Below are positions 44,996 to 54,300 of a stretch of DNA of 64,000 nucleotides, piece after piece. Numbering within the stretch: position 1 is the first letter of the stretch; every line of letters starts with the position of its first letter. Below the pieces are notes generated by a model. It ran no database searches, was not told the DNA's origin, and was given only the letters and a program-made list of their open reading frames with translations. Both the position numbers and the translations under genes were made by a program. Source of the stretch: JAHJQZ01 sp963676075 (GTDB lineage: Bacteria > Pseudomonadota > Alphaproteobacteria > Rhizobiales > Devosiaceae); NCBI GenBank assembly GCA_963676075.2, contig CAXXNZ010000005.1, positions 4,904 to 68,903 on the forward strand. The letters run 5' to 3'.

Positions 44996-46476
44996 TTCGC
45001 CTGAACTCCTATCGAAAGGGAGAGGATGTTTTCTTCCGTGATGTCCCCACCGGTCAGTTCACCGGCGATTGCGCCATTCTTGAAAACGATGACGCGGTCG
45101 CTCATCGAGATGACTTCGGGCATGTCGGACGACACCATCAGGATCGCCTTGTCCTCCTTCAGGAGGTCGACCATGACCTTGTAGATTTCCTGCTTCGAGC
45201 CGACGTCGACGCCGTGCGAGGGTTCGTCGAAGATGAAGATCTCGCCACCTGTGTTGAACCACTTGCCGAGCACGACCTTCTGCTGGTTGCCGCCCGAAAG
45301 ATTGACGGCACGCGTCCGGGCGTTCGGGGCCTTGATGTTCAGGGCCTTGAGATATTTCTCGCCGGTCTCGATTTCCTCGGCCGGACGCACGAGCAGGTCC
45401 GGTGTGTTGACCATGTTGGCCACTGCGACGTTCTCGGCGATGGTCTTGTCGAGAAACAGTCCTGTGTTCTGGCGGTCCTCGGTGATGAAGCACATCTTGT
45501 TGCGGATGGCGTCCTTCGGACTGCGGTTCCGTACCGCTTCGCCCTTGATGCGGATTTCGCCATAGGTGAGGGGCGCGCTGCCGAACAGCACTTCCATCAG
45601 TTCCGAGCGACCCGAGCCGACCATTCCGGCAATGCCGAGAACCTCGCCGCGATGTAGATCGAACGAGACGTTCTTGACGCCAGCGCCGGTGATGTTGCGC
45701 GCTTCAAGGATCACCTCGCCGGGCGCGATGTGTTCGCGCTCGTAGAAGGTCGAGGGATCGCGGCCGACCATGTCCTTGATCAGTGTCGACTTGTCGAGCC
45801 CGGCGATCGGATAGCTCGACACTCTGGTGCCGTCGCGCAGCACCGTGGCGCGGTCGCCGATGGCGAAGACCTCGTCGAGGTGATGCGATATGTAGATGAT
45901 GCCGATGCCGTCGTCCCGGACCTGCCGGACGATGTCGAGAACGGTGTCGATCTCCTTGGACGAGAACGACGCTGTCGGTTCGTCGAGGATGATGACGTTC
46001 GACTTGAACACCAGCGCCTTGGCGATCTCGACGATCTTCTGCTGGCCGCTGGTCAGGTCGCGCATCTTGATGTCGGGATCGAGATCGCTCTTGAGGTATC
46101 TCAGGACCTTCTCGGTTTCCGTGCGCATCTTCTCGCGCTGCACCAGCCCGTAGCGGGTGATCTCCGCACCCGAGAAGATGTTCTCGGTGATCGACAGGTC
46201 ATCGAAGACGATGTGCTCCTGATAGATGGTGTGGATACCCATCTCGAGCGCGGAGCGCGGCGTCAGCGAAACCTTTTTGCCGCCGACCAGAATCTCGCCG
46301 CCGTCGTCGGGCTGATAAGCGCCGGACAGGATCTTGATCAGCGTCGACTTGCCGGCGCCGTTCTCGCCGCACAGGCAGTGAACCTCGCCTTCCTTCAGGT
46401 CGAACGAGATGCCTTCCAGGGCTCTGACGCCGGGGAACGTCTTCGATATGTGCGACAGACGCAGGATTTCGTCCAT
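44992..46476 (-). CDS. Sugar ABC transporter ATP-binding protein (RbsA/MglA-like)
   Basis: The product is 494 aa with two fused ATP-binding domains. Domain 1 shows CGENGAGKSTLIKILSG, LTSGQQKIVEIAKALVFKSNVIILDEPTASFSS. Domain 2 shows a degenerate Walker A, GIAGMVGSGRSEL, with LSGGNQQKVVLGKWFNTGGEIFIFDEPSHGVDVGSK. This is the usual CUT2 pattern. ATG 46476 follows GGAGGAGAG; a longer upstream frame overlaps the oxidoreductase and is not real. It energises the adjacent permease. Confidence 0.94.
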   Translation of the reverse strand: MDEILRLSHISKTFPGVRALEGISFDLKEGEVHCLCGENGAGKSTLIKILSGAYQPDDGGEILVGGKKVSLTPRSALEMGIHTIYQEHIVFDDLSITENIFSGAEITRYGLVQREKMRTETEKVLRYLKSDLDPDIKMRDLTSGQQKIVEIAKALVFKSNVIILDEPTASFSSKEIDTVLDIVRQVRDDGIGIIYISHHLDEVFAIGDRATVLRDGTRVSSYPIAGLDKSTLIKDMVGRDPSTFYEREHIAPGEVILEARNITGAGVKNVSFDLHRGEVLGIAGMVGSGRSELMEVLFGSAPLTYGEIRIKGEAVRNRSPKDAIRNKMCFITEDRQNTGLFLDKTIAENVAVANMVNTPDLLVRPAEEIETGEKYLKALNIKAPNARTRAVNLSGGNQQKVVLGKWFNTGGEIFIFDEPSHGVDVGSKQEIYKVMVDLLKEDKAILMVSSDMPEVISMSDRVIVFKNGAIAGELTGGDITEENILSLSIGVQAK

Positions 46477-46516
46477 GCTCTCCTCCAAACGCACGGATGG
46501 CGATTTCAAAAAGCGC

Positions 46517-47626
46517 TCAGCGCTTGGTGAAATCGGGCACCTGAACGATCTCGCCACCCTTGAGCGCCGACTGGTGGGCGCAGATGCCGACAGACGTCCA
46601 GTTGGCGGACTGTTCGACATTGGGGTAGGGATCGCGGTCCTGAAGCAGGGCGTTGATGAACTCGTTGACCATGTGCGGGTGCGAGCCGCCATGACCGCCG
46701 CCCTGGATGAAGCTCAGGTGATCCTCGTCGACGATGCCCATGGTGAACTTCTGGATTTCCTTGGGCAGAAGATGCGCATAATCGGGCACCTCGACACGCT
46801 CGGCGATCTCGGGCTCCGGCTTCTTGGCGGTGTGCAGCACCGGGTTCTCGCCCGTGACCAGCTGCCACTCGAAGCTCTTCTTGGAGCCGTAAACGTCGAC
46901 GCTTTCGCGGTACTGGCGCGCCGTATCCCACAGGAAACGCCACAGATGGGTCGCGATGTCGGAATCCTTGATCTTGATGTGGCAGGACTCGACGGCGAAT
47001 TTGGAGCCTGACCGGTCGGCACATTCGTCGTTGATCGTGCCCGAGCCGAAGCAGCTGACATAGTCCGCCATGCCGTCGACCATCGCCATCAGCGGGGAAA
47101 CGACATGGGTGGCATAGTGCATGGGCACCATGTCCTTCCAATAGTCGGGCCAACCTTCCATGTCCTGGGGATGGGACGCCTGCATGTACTGGATCTTGCC
47201 GAGCTCGCCCTTGTCGTAGAGCTCCTTGATGAACAGGTACTCGCGGGAATAAACGACCGTCTCCGCCATCATGTATTTCAGCCCTGTCTCGCGGACGAGC
47301 GCCACGATCTCCTTGGCTTCCTCGACGGTCGTCGCCATGGGCACGGTGCACATGACGTGCTTGCCGGCCTTCAGCGCCGCAATCGTCATCGGGGCGTGAT
47401 CGGGGATCGGGGAGTTGATGTGGACGAAATCGACATTGGGGTCGGTCAGGACTTCGCGGAAATCGCTGTAGCGCGTTTCGATGCCGAACTGGTCGCCGAC
47501 TTCATCGAGCTTGGCACGATTGCGCTGGCAGATTGCGGTCACCTCCGCATGCGGATGCGCCTGATAGATCGGAATGAACTCCGCGCCGAAACCGAGCCCG
47601 ATCATTCCTACCCGAACCTTATCCAT
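46517..47626 (-). CDS. Gfo/Idh/MocA-family oxidoreductase with degenerate EKP motif
   Basis: The product is 369 aa. The Rossmann domain begins DKVRVGMIGLGFGAEFIPIYQAHPHAEVTAICQRNRAKL. The sequence GKHVMCTVPMATTVEEAKEI occupies the place of the catalytic EKP triad, here TVP, so the usual lysine is missing. The C-terminal domain spans about 130-369. It would oxidise a sugar, inositol or deoxy-sugar if active. It is the first gene of the ABC operon, 40 bases before the ATPase. The repeated motif at 47684-47714 stands 58-88 bases upstream. Confidence 0.88.
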   Translation of the reverse strand: MDKVRVGMIGLGFGAEFIPIYQAHPHAEVTAICQRNRAKLDEVGDQFGIETRYSDFREVLTDPNVDFVHINSPIPDHAPMTIAALKAGKHVMCTVPMATTVEEAKEIVALVRETGLKYMMAETVVYSREYLFIKELYDKGELGKIQYMQASHPQDMEGWPDYWKDMVPMHYATHVVSPLMAMVDGMADYVSCFGSGTINDECADRSGSKFAVESCHIKIKDSDIATHLWRFLWDTARQYRESVDVYGSKKSFEWQLVTGENPVLHTAKKPEPEIAERVEVPDYAHLLPKEIQKFTMGIVDEDHLSFIQGGGHGGSHPHMVNEFINALLQDRDPYPNVEQSANWTSVGICAHQSALKGGEIVQVPDFTKR

Positions 47627-47683
47627 GGTACTCCCCCAAGGTCTTTGTTGTGGGGAGTATTAGCGCTGTCATGGGGAATGAAC

Positions 47684-47714
47684 ATGAGCATTCACGCGAG
47701 AATATTGAGATATT
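47684..47714 (-). promoter_or_regulatory. Putative XylR-type operator, copy 1
   Basis: A 31-base motif with ATGAGCATTC at one end and TGAGATAT near the other. It matches 26 of 31 positions with the copy at 50068-50098. Three GAG triplets occur at equal places in both. It lies upstream of the oxidoreductase/ABC operon. Confidence 0.6.
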
Positions 47715-47835
47715 TTCCCGGTTTCGAATGCGCCATTTCACCGCTATGTGCGGCACGCTAAGATGCTGATAAAGAACGGAAATACTCTGCAGAGCCGACG
47801 GGCTCGCCTTGGGATGGCGACCCGTTCCGGATGGC

Positions 47836-49017
47836 TCAATCGGGAATCTTGAGCAGCGAGCGACCCCGGACCTGGTCGCGATATTCGCGCGGTGTCAGAC
47901 CGGTTTCCTTTTTGAAAAACACGCTCAGATATTCGGTGTGCTCGATGCCGAGCGCTTCGCTGATTTCGGATAGCGACATGTCGGTTTCGAGCAGGAGTTC
48001 GCGGACGGCGTTGGTCCTGACGCGCAGGATCTCCTGGTGCGGTGTCCGGTTGAGTGCCTTGCGGAATCGCGCCTCCAGAACCCGCCGCGACAAGGGCACG
48101 ATATCGAGTACGTCTTCGACCCTGATGTTCTGGTGGGCGTTCTGGCGGATGAAGGCGACGGCCTTGGCGACCTGCGGGTCCTCGACTGTCAGGACGTCGG
48201 TGGAAACGCGTTTCCTGACGCCGAGCGGTTCGATCGAGTATTTGCGCCCGGCAAGCTTTTCGCCGCGCAACATGCGGTCGAGGATTTCGGCGGCATAGGC
48301 GCCGGTCCGGAGCGCATTCGGGATGATGCTCGACATTGGCGGGGTCGCCAGTTCGCACAACAGATTGTCATTGTCGACGCCGACGATGGCGATGTCCTCG
48401 GGCACCATGAAATCGTAGTAGCGGCAGATCTCGAGCAATTGCTGACCGCAGGCGTCGTAGCAGGCGAAAATGCCGACGGGCTTGGGTAGGCTTTCGAGCC
48501 ATGCGCGGATCCTGTCGCGCTGGGTCCACCAGCGCACACGCGGCTCCTTGCGGATCGGCAGGTTGAAGATGCGCTGCTTGATGATGTCGGGGTGGCCGAG
48601 AATGCGCTCGAAGGTCTGCTGGCGCCATATCGACCAGTTGTAGAAAGGATCGCCGAAGTAGGCGAAGTTCTGCAGTCCGCAGTCGCGCAGGTGATCGACT
48701 GCCAGGTGCGTGATGGCCGCGTCGTCGGTTTCGACCCACGGGATGCCTTCGATCAGGCGGGCGGCGCTGACATCGACGGTCGGCACGTTCATCGCCGTGA
48801 TGATGCGGGCCATCTTGTCTGTCTCGATGCGCGCGATGGCGCCGTCGAACTTCCAGTTGCCGGCAAACGATTCATCGATCTCGTGGCGGCCGTGTTCGGT
48901 CAGGTAAAGCGTCCAGCCGCGCCGGGTGCGGGCATACTCGTGAATGCCGCGCAGGATGCCACGGGCATAGCTGTTGGACGTCTCGACGATGACCGCGACG
49001 TTTCTCTCGTCAACCAT
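47836..49017 (-). CDS. XylR-type transcriptional regulator (LacI-like sensor plus AraC HTH)
   Basis: The product is about 393 aa. Residues 1-275 form a periplasmic-binding-protein-like sensor: NVAVIVETSNSYARGILRGIHEYARTRRGWTLY, WVETDDAAITHLAVDHLRDCGLQNFAYFG and AIVGVDNDNLLCELATPPMSSI. The last 110 residues are an AraC domain, with VLDIVPLSRRVLEARFRKALNRTPHQEI and EISEALGIEHTEYLSVFFKKETGLTPREYR. E. coli XylR has this layout. ATG 49017 sits at better SD spacing than 49020. It presumably activates both neighbouring operons in response to a sugar. Confidence 0.92.
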   Translation of the reverse strand: MVDERNVAVIVETSNSYARGILRGIHEYARTRRGWTLYLTEHGRHEIDESFAGNWKFDGAIARIETDKMARIITAMNVPTVDVSAARLIEGIPWVETDDAAITHLAVDHLRDCGLQNFAYFGDPFYNWSIWRQQTFERILGHPDIIKQRIFNLPIRKEPRVRWWTQRDRIRAWLESLPKPVGIFACYDACGQQLLEICRYYDFMVPEDIAIVGVDNDNLLCELATPPMSSIIPNALRTGAYAAEILDRMLRGEKLAGRKYSIEPLGVRKRVSTDVLTVEDPQVAKAVAFIRQNAHQNIRVEDVLDIVPLSRRVLEARFRKALNRTPHQEILRVRTNAVRELLLETDMSLSEISEALGIEHTEYLSVFFKKETGLTPREYRDQVRGRSLLKIPD

Positions 49018-49046
49018 CATTCCTCCCTCTTGATGGTTCCCAAGTC

Positions 49047-49090
49047 AAAAAACGGCCCGAACCGACGCCACTATACGTCAGTTCGGACCG
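49047..49090 (-). terminator. Rho-independent terminator after the epimerase gene
   Basis: On the minus strand CGAACTGACG/CGTCGGTTCG forms a long stem, followed by GTTTTTTGAC. It separates the epimerase from the regulator gene. Confidence 0.8.
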
Positions 49091-49124
49091 CTGCGTCCTC
49101 GGTTGTGCAAGTGCGAACCGCGAC

Positions 49125-49970
49125 CTATCCGAGCAGGTCGCGCAGGAAGCGCGCACCGCCGCTCGCCAGCTCGTCCTGGGACGGGGCGAGCTTGCGCCAG
49201 ATCGCAGCCGCCTTGGCGATTTCCACCGCGCCGGGCGTGAAGGATTCGATCACCACAGGGCCCTGATAGTTGATTTCCTTGAGGGCATCGCGGATGCCGT
49301 TCCAGTCCTGGTGGCCCGTCCCGGGCGTGCCGCGGTCGTTCTCGCAGGCGTGGAAATGTCCGAGCTTGGAGCCGGCAAGGCGGATGGCGTCCGGGATCGA
49401 TTGTTCCTCGATATTGGCGTGGAAGATGTCGATATGGACGCGATAGGCCGGGTGATCGACGTCGTTGACGAGCTTCAGCGCCTGCTCGGTCAGGTTGATC
49501 ATGTCGGTCTCGAACCGGTTGAGCGGCTCGACGCCGACGTTGACGCCGGCATCGGCGGCGATCGGACCGATTGCGCGCATGTTCTCGACCGCCCAGTCCC
49601 AGGCCTGTTTGCGCTCGCTATCCGGGATCATGCGGGTCTTGCCGACGGCGGAATAGACCGGGCCGGAGAACAGGTGGGACCCAACCTGTTCGGCAAAGCG
49701 GATGGAGTCGGTGATATAGGCGACGCCGTTCTTGCGGATATCCGGATCATCGCTCGAAATGTCGCGCGTCTCCCCGAAGGCGCCGCACACGGTGATTTCG
49801 AGGCCATTGTCCTCGGCCATCTTGCGCAGGAGAGGCGCGTCGATAAGAGCGGCATCGTCGAGAGCGATCTCGATGATGTCGAAGCCCATCTGCTTGACCT
49901 TGGCAATGAGGTCGAAATTGGCGGTGGTGAATGGAGACGTCCAAACCCAGGTGTTGACGCCGATCTTCAT
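49125..49970 (-). CDS. Sugar phosphate isomerase/epimerase (D-psicose/tagatose 3-epimerase-like)
   Basis: The product is 281 aa, an AP-endonuclease-2-type TIM barrel. It opens KIGVNTWVWTSPFTTANFDLIAKVKQMGFDIIEIALDD. The four metal-binding positions of ketose 3-epimerases are recognisable: E in VGVEPLNRFE, D/H in VHIDIFHANIEEQ, H in GHFHACENDRGTPGTGHQDW, and E in VVIESF. It probably epimerises or isomerises a ketose. ATG 49970 follows GGAGG; upstream frame extension is not supported. The second XylR-type motif copy lies 98-128 bases upstream. Confidence 0.9.
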   Translation of the reverse strand: MKIGVNTWVWTSPFTTANFDLIAKVKQMGFDIIEIALDDAALIDAPLLRKMAEDNGLEITVCGAFGETRDISSDDPDIRKNGVAYITDSIRFAEQVGSHLFSGPVYSAVGKTRMIPDSERKQAWDWAVENMRAIGPIAADAGVNVGVEPLNRFETDMINLTEQALKLVNDVDHPAYRVHIDIFHANIEEQSIPDAIRLAGSKLGHFHACENDRGTPGTGHQDWNGIRDALKEINYQGPVVIESFTPGAVEIAKAAAIWRKLAPSQDELASGGARFLRDLLG

Positions 49971-50067
49971 GGTCAGTCCTCCGTGACCCGCAAACCTGGC
50001 GCAATTGCATCGGATTTCGGGCCTTATTGTTTGGCCGGCAGTGTCTGTTGCGGTGCCCGGTCCGTAA

Positions 50068-50098
50068 ATGAGCATTCGCGCGAGAAATATGAGATATC
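50068..50098 (-). promoter_or_regulatory. Putative XylR-type operator, copy 2
   Basis: A near copy of 47684-47714 in the same orientation relative to the minus-strand gene it precedes. It lies in the 266-base divergent gap between the epimerase and the M24 gene, so it could act on either. Confidence 0.6.
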
Positions 50099-50236
50099 TG
50101 ACCATCCGGCACTGCGGCGTTCTCGCCGGTGCAAAGACCCGCTCGGCGCCATGCCGCGCTTGCACATCACACGGCAATGGTCGAATAAACGCGGCCAGGA
50201 CAGGCAGAGACGCCGTCGGACGAAAAGGAGTAGAAA

Positions 50237-51337
50237 GTGACCGGGATCAGCGAACAAAGACTTGCCGCCTTGCGGGCAAAGATGCGGGAAACGGGCGCCG
50301 ATCTGGTGGCGCTGGGTGCCGGCTCGCACATGCAATGGCTGGTTGGTTTCCATCCGATGGCGGATGAACGGTTGTGCCTGATGCTGGTCGGACCGGAGCA
50401 TGAAACCATCGTCATGCCGTCGCTCAATGCCGGAGAAATGCGTGCCCACACCGATATCGGCTTTGTCGAATGGCGCGACGATGATGGCCCCGACGCAGCC
50501 CTTGCCGAGGCTGTTGCCACCGTTGCGCCGGGTGGCGCGGCGCTTGTGGTCATCGACGAGGCGATGCGGGCCGATTTCGCCCTGGCGCTGCTCGGCAAGC
50601 TGGAGGGTGCCAAGCCGGTGTTCACCGGTGACACCGTCGGCGCGCTGCGGCTGGTCAAGGGTGCGGACGAATACGAAATTCTCAAGATGAATGCCGTGAT
50701 CGACGACGGTGCGTTCAGGAAGGCCGCTGCTGCGGCCCGGCCCGGCATGACAGAATCCGAGCTTGCCGCCATCATCAACGACCATTTCCTGTCCGAAGGT
50801 GCAGCGCCGGCATTCGCCATCGTTGCCGGCGGTCCCAATGGTGCTTTCCCGCACCACCACACCGGTGCCCGCAAGTTCGAAGTTGGCGATGTCGTGGTCG
50901 TCGATATCGGCGGACGCAAACAGGGCTATCCGAGCGACATGACCCGCATGCTCGCCATCGGGCAAAAGCCGGAAGGCTATGACGAAGTTCACGACACCGT
51001 AGAACGGGCAGTTCAGGCGGCGCTCGCTGCGGCCCGGCCCGGCGCAAAGGCAAGCGATGTCGACAAGGCGGCGCGCGATACCATCGCTGCTGCCGGCTAT
51101 GGCGAATTCTTCACCCACCGCACCGGCCACGGCATGGGGATAGACGGTCATGAGCCGCCGTTCATCACGGCAACCAACGATCAGGTTCTTGAGGAAGGCA
51201 TGGTCTTTTCCATCGAGCCCGGCATCTATCTGCCCGGCCGCTTCGGTATTCGTCTCGAGGACATCGTCATCATCAGGAAAGACGGGCCAGAAATCCTGTC
51301 TGACTTGCCGCGCACCCTGGCGATCGCCGAAGGGTAG
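50237..51337 (+). CDS. M24-family metallopeptidase (Xaa-Pro dipeptidase-like)
   Basis: The product is 366 aa. The N-terminal creatinase domain spans about 1-145, and the pita-bread catalytic domain about 150-366. All five dinuclear metal ligands are visible: D in VVVDIGGRKQGYPSDMTRML (two Asp), H in HRTGHGMGIDGHEPP, E in FSIEPGIYLPG and E in GIRLEDIV. It likely removes proline-containing or related dipeptides. GTG 50237 follows AAGGAG. It is divergent from the epimerase and has no obvious relation to sugar use. Confidence 0.9.
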   Translation: MTGISEQRLAALRAKMRETGADLVALGAGSHMQWLVGFHPMADERLCLMLVGPEHETIVMPSLNAGEMRAHTDIGFVEWRDDDGPDAALAEAVATVAPGGAALVVIDEAMRADFALALLGKLEGAKPVFTGDTVGALRLVKGADEYEILKMNAVIDDGAFRKAAAAARPGMTESELAAIINDHFLSEGAAPAFAIVAGGPNGAFPHHHTGARKFEVGDVVVVDIGGRKQGYPSDMTRMLAIGQKPEGYDEVHDTVERAVQAALAAARPGAKASDVDKAARDTIAAAGYGEFFTHRTGHGMGIDGHEPPFITATNDQVLEEGMVFSIEPGIYLPGRFGIRLEDIVIIRKDGPEILSDLPRTLAIAEG

Positions 51338-51379
51338 GGGCTGTCGTGGCGGCGCTCAGGCGCCGCCGTTCCCTGTACG

Positions 51380-54300
51380 TCAGAAATCCTGTTCGTAGAA
51401 CAGACCGATGCTCGAATTGCCGTCGCTGCTGGTCGAGCCGGTGGCCTTGATCGTGTCGGTCAGGTCGAGGTCGATGGTGACCTTCGAGTTGCCCTGCGTG
51501 CCGGCCTCGACGCCGACATAGACATTGTCCTGCAAATAGGTGCCGGCCTTGACTGCGGTATTGCCTTCGGCGTCGGTGACGACGTCGAGATCGGCAAGGC
51601 CTGCAGCCGAGCGCAGGCTGTCGGTCAGCGAATTGCCACCGCCGCCGGCAAGCTCGGACGCCGCAGCGGCGAGCTTGGCCAGCTGCAGAGGCGACAGATC
51701 GCCGAGCGTGCGCTTGAAGATCAACTGCGCCAGAACCTCGTCCTGCGGCAGTTCGGGCGAGGAGGTGAAGGTGATGGCAAGATCGTTCGCCGGCCCGCGC
51801 ACCGTGACATAAACGGTAATGCCGTCGCCGGGCGAAGACGCTTTGAGATCGATATAGGGGTTGAGATCGCCGATCAGAGACACAGTACCTGAATCGAGAT
51901 CGATGCGCTGGCCGAGGATGATCAGGCGACCGCGAATGAGCGAGAAACCGCCGACCGGTTGCACGGAATCGATCGGGCCGGTCAGCCGCACGCGTCCGCC
52001 AAGTTCGGCATCGAGCCCGCGTCCGCGCACGAACACCTGGTTGGGCGCGTCGATCGCCACATCGAGCCTGAGGCTGGACGAGGGCGCCGAGCCGCCCGAG
52101 GTGGGTGCATTCGAGGCAATACGCTTGAGCGTGGCCAGGACGCCCGGCGGTGCTGCTTCGTGCTCGACCTTGAGCAGCGAGGTGTCATTGCCAAAGGAAT
52201 CCGGAATGGCGATTTCCGCCTTCTCCAGCTGGACATTGCCGCTGAGCGAAGGACCGCGCGTCAGCGCACCCTTGAGGGCCAGCTGGCCCGAGGCGGTGGC
52301 GACAACCAGCGTGCCGTCGGCATAGCGCGCCGAATTGAGCACGATATTGAGATCGGCGGGGAAACCGGCATCGGCAGCGAGCGAAATCGTGCCGTTGACC
52401 GATATGGAGCCGCCAGTGGCAAGCGCGCCGGAGAGACTCTCGATGACGAGTGAATCGCCGTTGAGGCGCGCCGAGGCAGAAATCGAGTCGAGCCGCAGGT
52501 TCGACAGCGGATCGACGATCTCGGCATTCGAGGTGGTGACCGTGCCGGAATACGCCAGCTTGGCAACGCTGCCGCTGACCCGAGCGTCGATGTTCACCGT
52601 GCCGGAGGCCTGGGCACCGCGGCTCGCCAGCATCTTGTTGGCCAGAGACAACGGCACGCTGCCCTTGACCGCCAGATTGCCGCCGGTGCCAACCATCGGC
52701 AGCGTGCCGCTGGCGGTGACCGTGGCACCGGCGCTGCCCTTGGCGCTGAGCGCGGCAAGCGACAGCGTATCATTGGCAAAGCTGCCATTGGCCTGAACCG
52801 AGAGCGGTGCGATACCGAATTCGGCGATGTCCGCGGCACCGATGCCGGCGCCGGAAATGTCGAATCCGATTTTCGGATCGGTGGCGCTGCCGGTGACGCG
52901 GACGCGTCCGCCGAGCGTGCCTGAAAGGCCGAGTTCGGGCTTGATGGAATTGGCGACGGCAAGCGGCACGTCCTTGAGCTCGAGCGACAGGTCGAGCTTT
53001 GCGCCAGCCGTACCGGTCGAGGTGACACGGCCACCGCCGACATCGAGAACGGCCTTTTCAAGGATGATGCTGTCCCCGGCGATGGTCGCCGAGGTCGAGC
53101 CGATGAGCTTGGCCGAGAGCCTGCCGTGATCGAGCCGGGCGCTGTCGAGTTGCAGTCGGTAGCCTTCGCCTGCCGGACCGAAATTGCCGCTCGTAGCGAT
53201 CTTGGCACCATTGTCGAGCGCCGCGCTGGCATCAAAGCCGGTCACATTACCACGCTGCTCTGCCTTGGCGGACAACGTGTCGGCGGTGATGCCGGCAAGT
53301 GTCAGTTTCTTGCCGTAGATCGTGCCGTTGATCGCCGGTACGCCGAACAGGTCGGCGATCTTCGCTGTGACGGCGGCGCTGCCGACGCGGATATCGCCAT
53401 TTGCGATAAGGTTTCGCACATCGGCGTCAATGCTGGCGCTCTGTTTGCCATCGACGGGCGTGAGCACGATGCTGGCATTTGCGGCGCCGGTCACGTCGGC
53501 CAGCAAAAGCGCGCCTGCCAGCGTCAGGTCGTTCGAACCGAGGGCGAGTTTGCCGGTCAGCAGGCCGTTGCTGTCCTGGGCGACATCGCCTGTCAGCTCG
53601 GTGCCCTGGATGGCGAATTTCAATCCACTCAAGCGGTTGTTACCGTCTGCGCTACGAAGGCCGGCAGTCAGGTCGACGCGATGGCCATCAAGGAAGGCCG
53701 CGCCGGACAGGTTGCCGGAAAGCACGGCGTCTTCGAGCATGCCGCCGAACCCGAGCCGGGCCTCGGTCAGGCGATGGTCGCTGAGCGTGCCGGTCGGCAC
53801 GCTGAGATCGAAATTGAGGGCGATCTTGCCGTCGGTTCCCTTGGCCGTGCCTTTGGCGGTAAGGGCGCCCGAGGCGTTCTCGGAAATCTGCGCAAGGTCA
53901 GCCAGTCCTGCCGAGAAGGTGAAATCGGCGTTTTTACTGGAGAACCGGCCGTTGGCTGCGATGCGGCTCCGGTCGTTGCCAATCTCGAAATTCTCGGCGC
54001 TGATGCCCTTGGCGTCGCGGGCGACGCGGCCGGACAGCCGGGTCTTGCCCGCCAGCAGCTTGTCGATCGGGGCCATGCCGACGCTCAGATCGTTTGCGGC
54101 GCCATCAAGCATCAGGTCGAAACCGCCGCTCAGTGCCTCGATCGTGCCCTTGGCGGTGAGGTCGATACCGCCACCGAGTTGACGGCCAGCGAGGCCGGAG
54201 AACGAGGCGATGCTCGGCGTCTTGAGCGTCACCGAGCCGTCAAAGCCGAAATCCTTGACGATGCCGGCAAGCACCATGTCGAAGGCCGCGCCCTTGAAAC

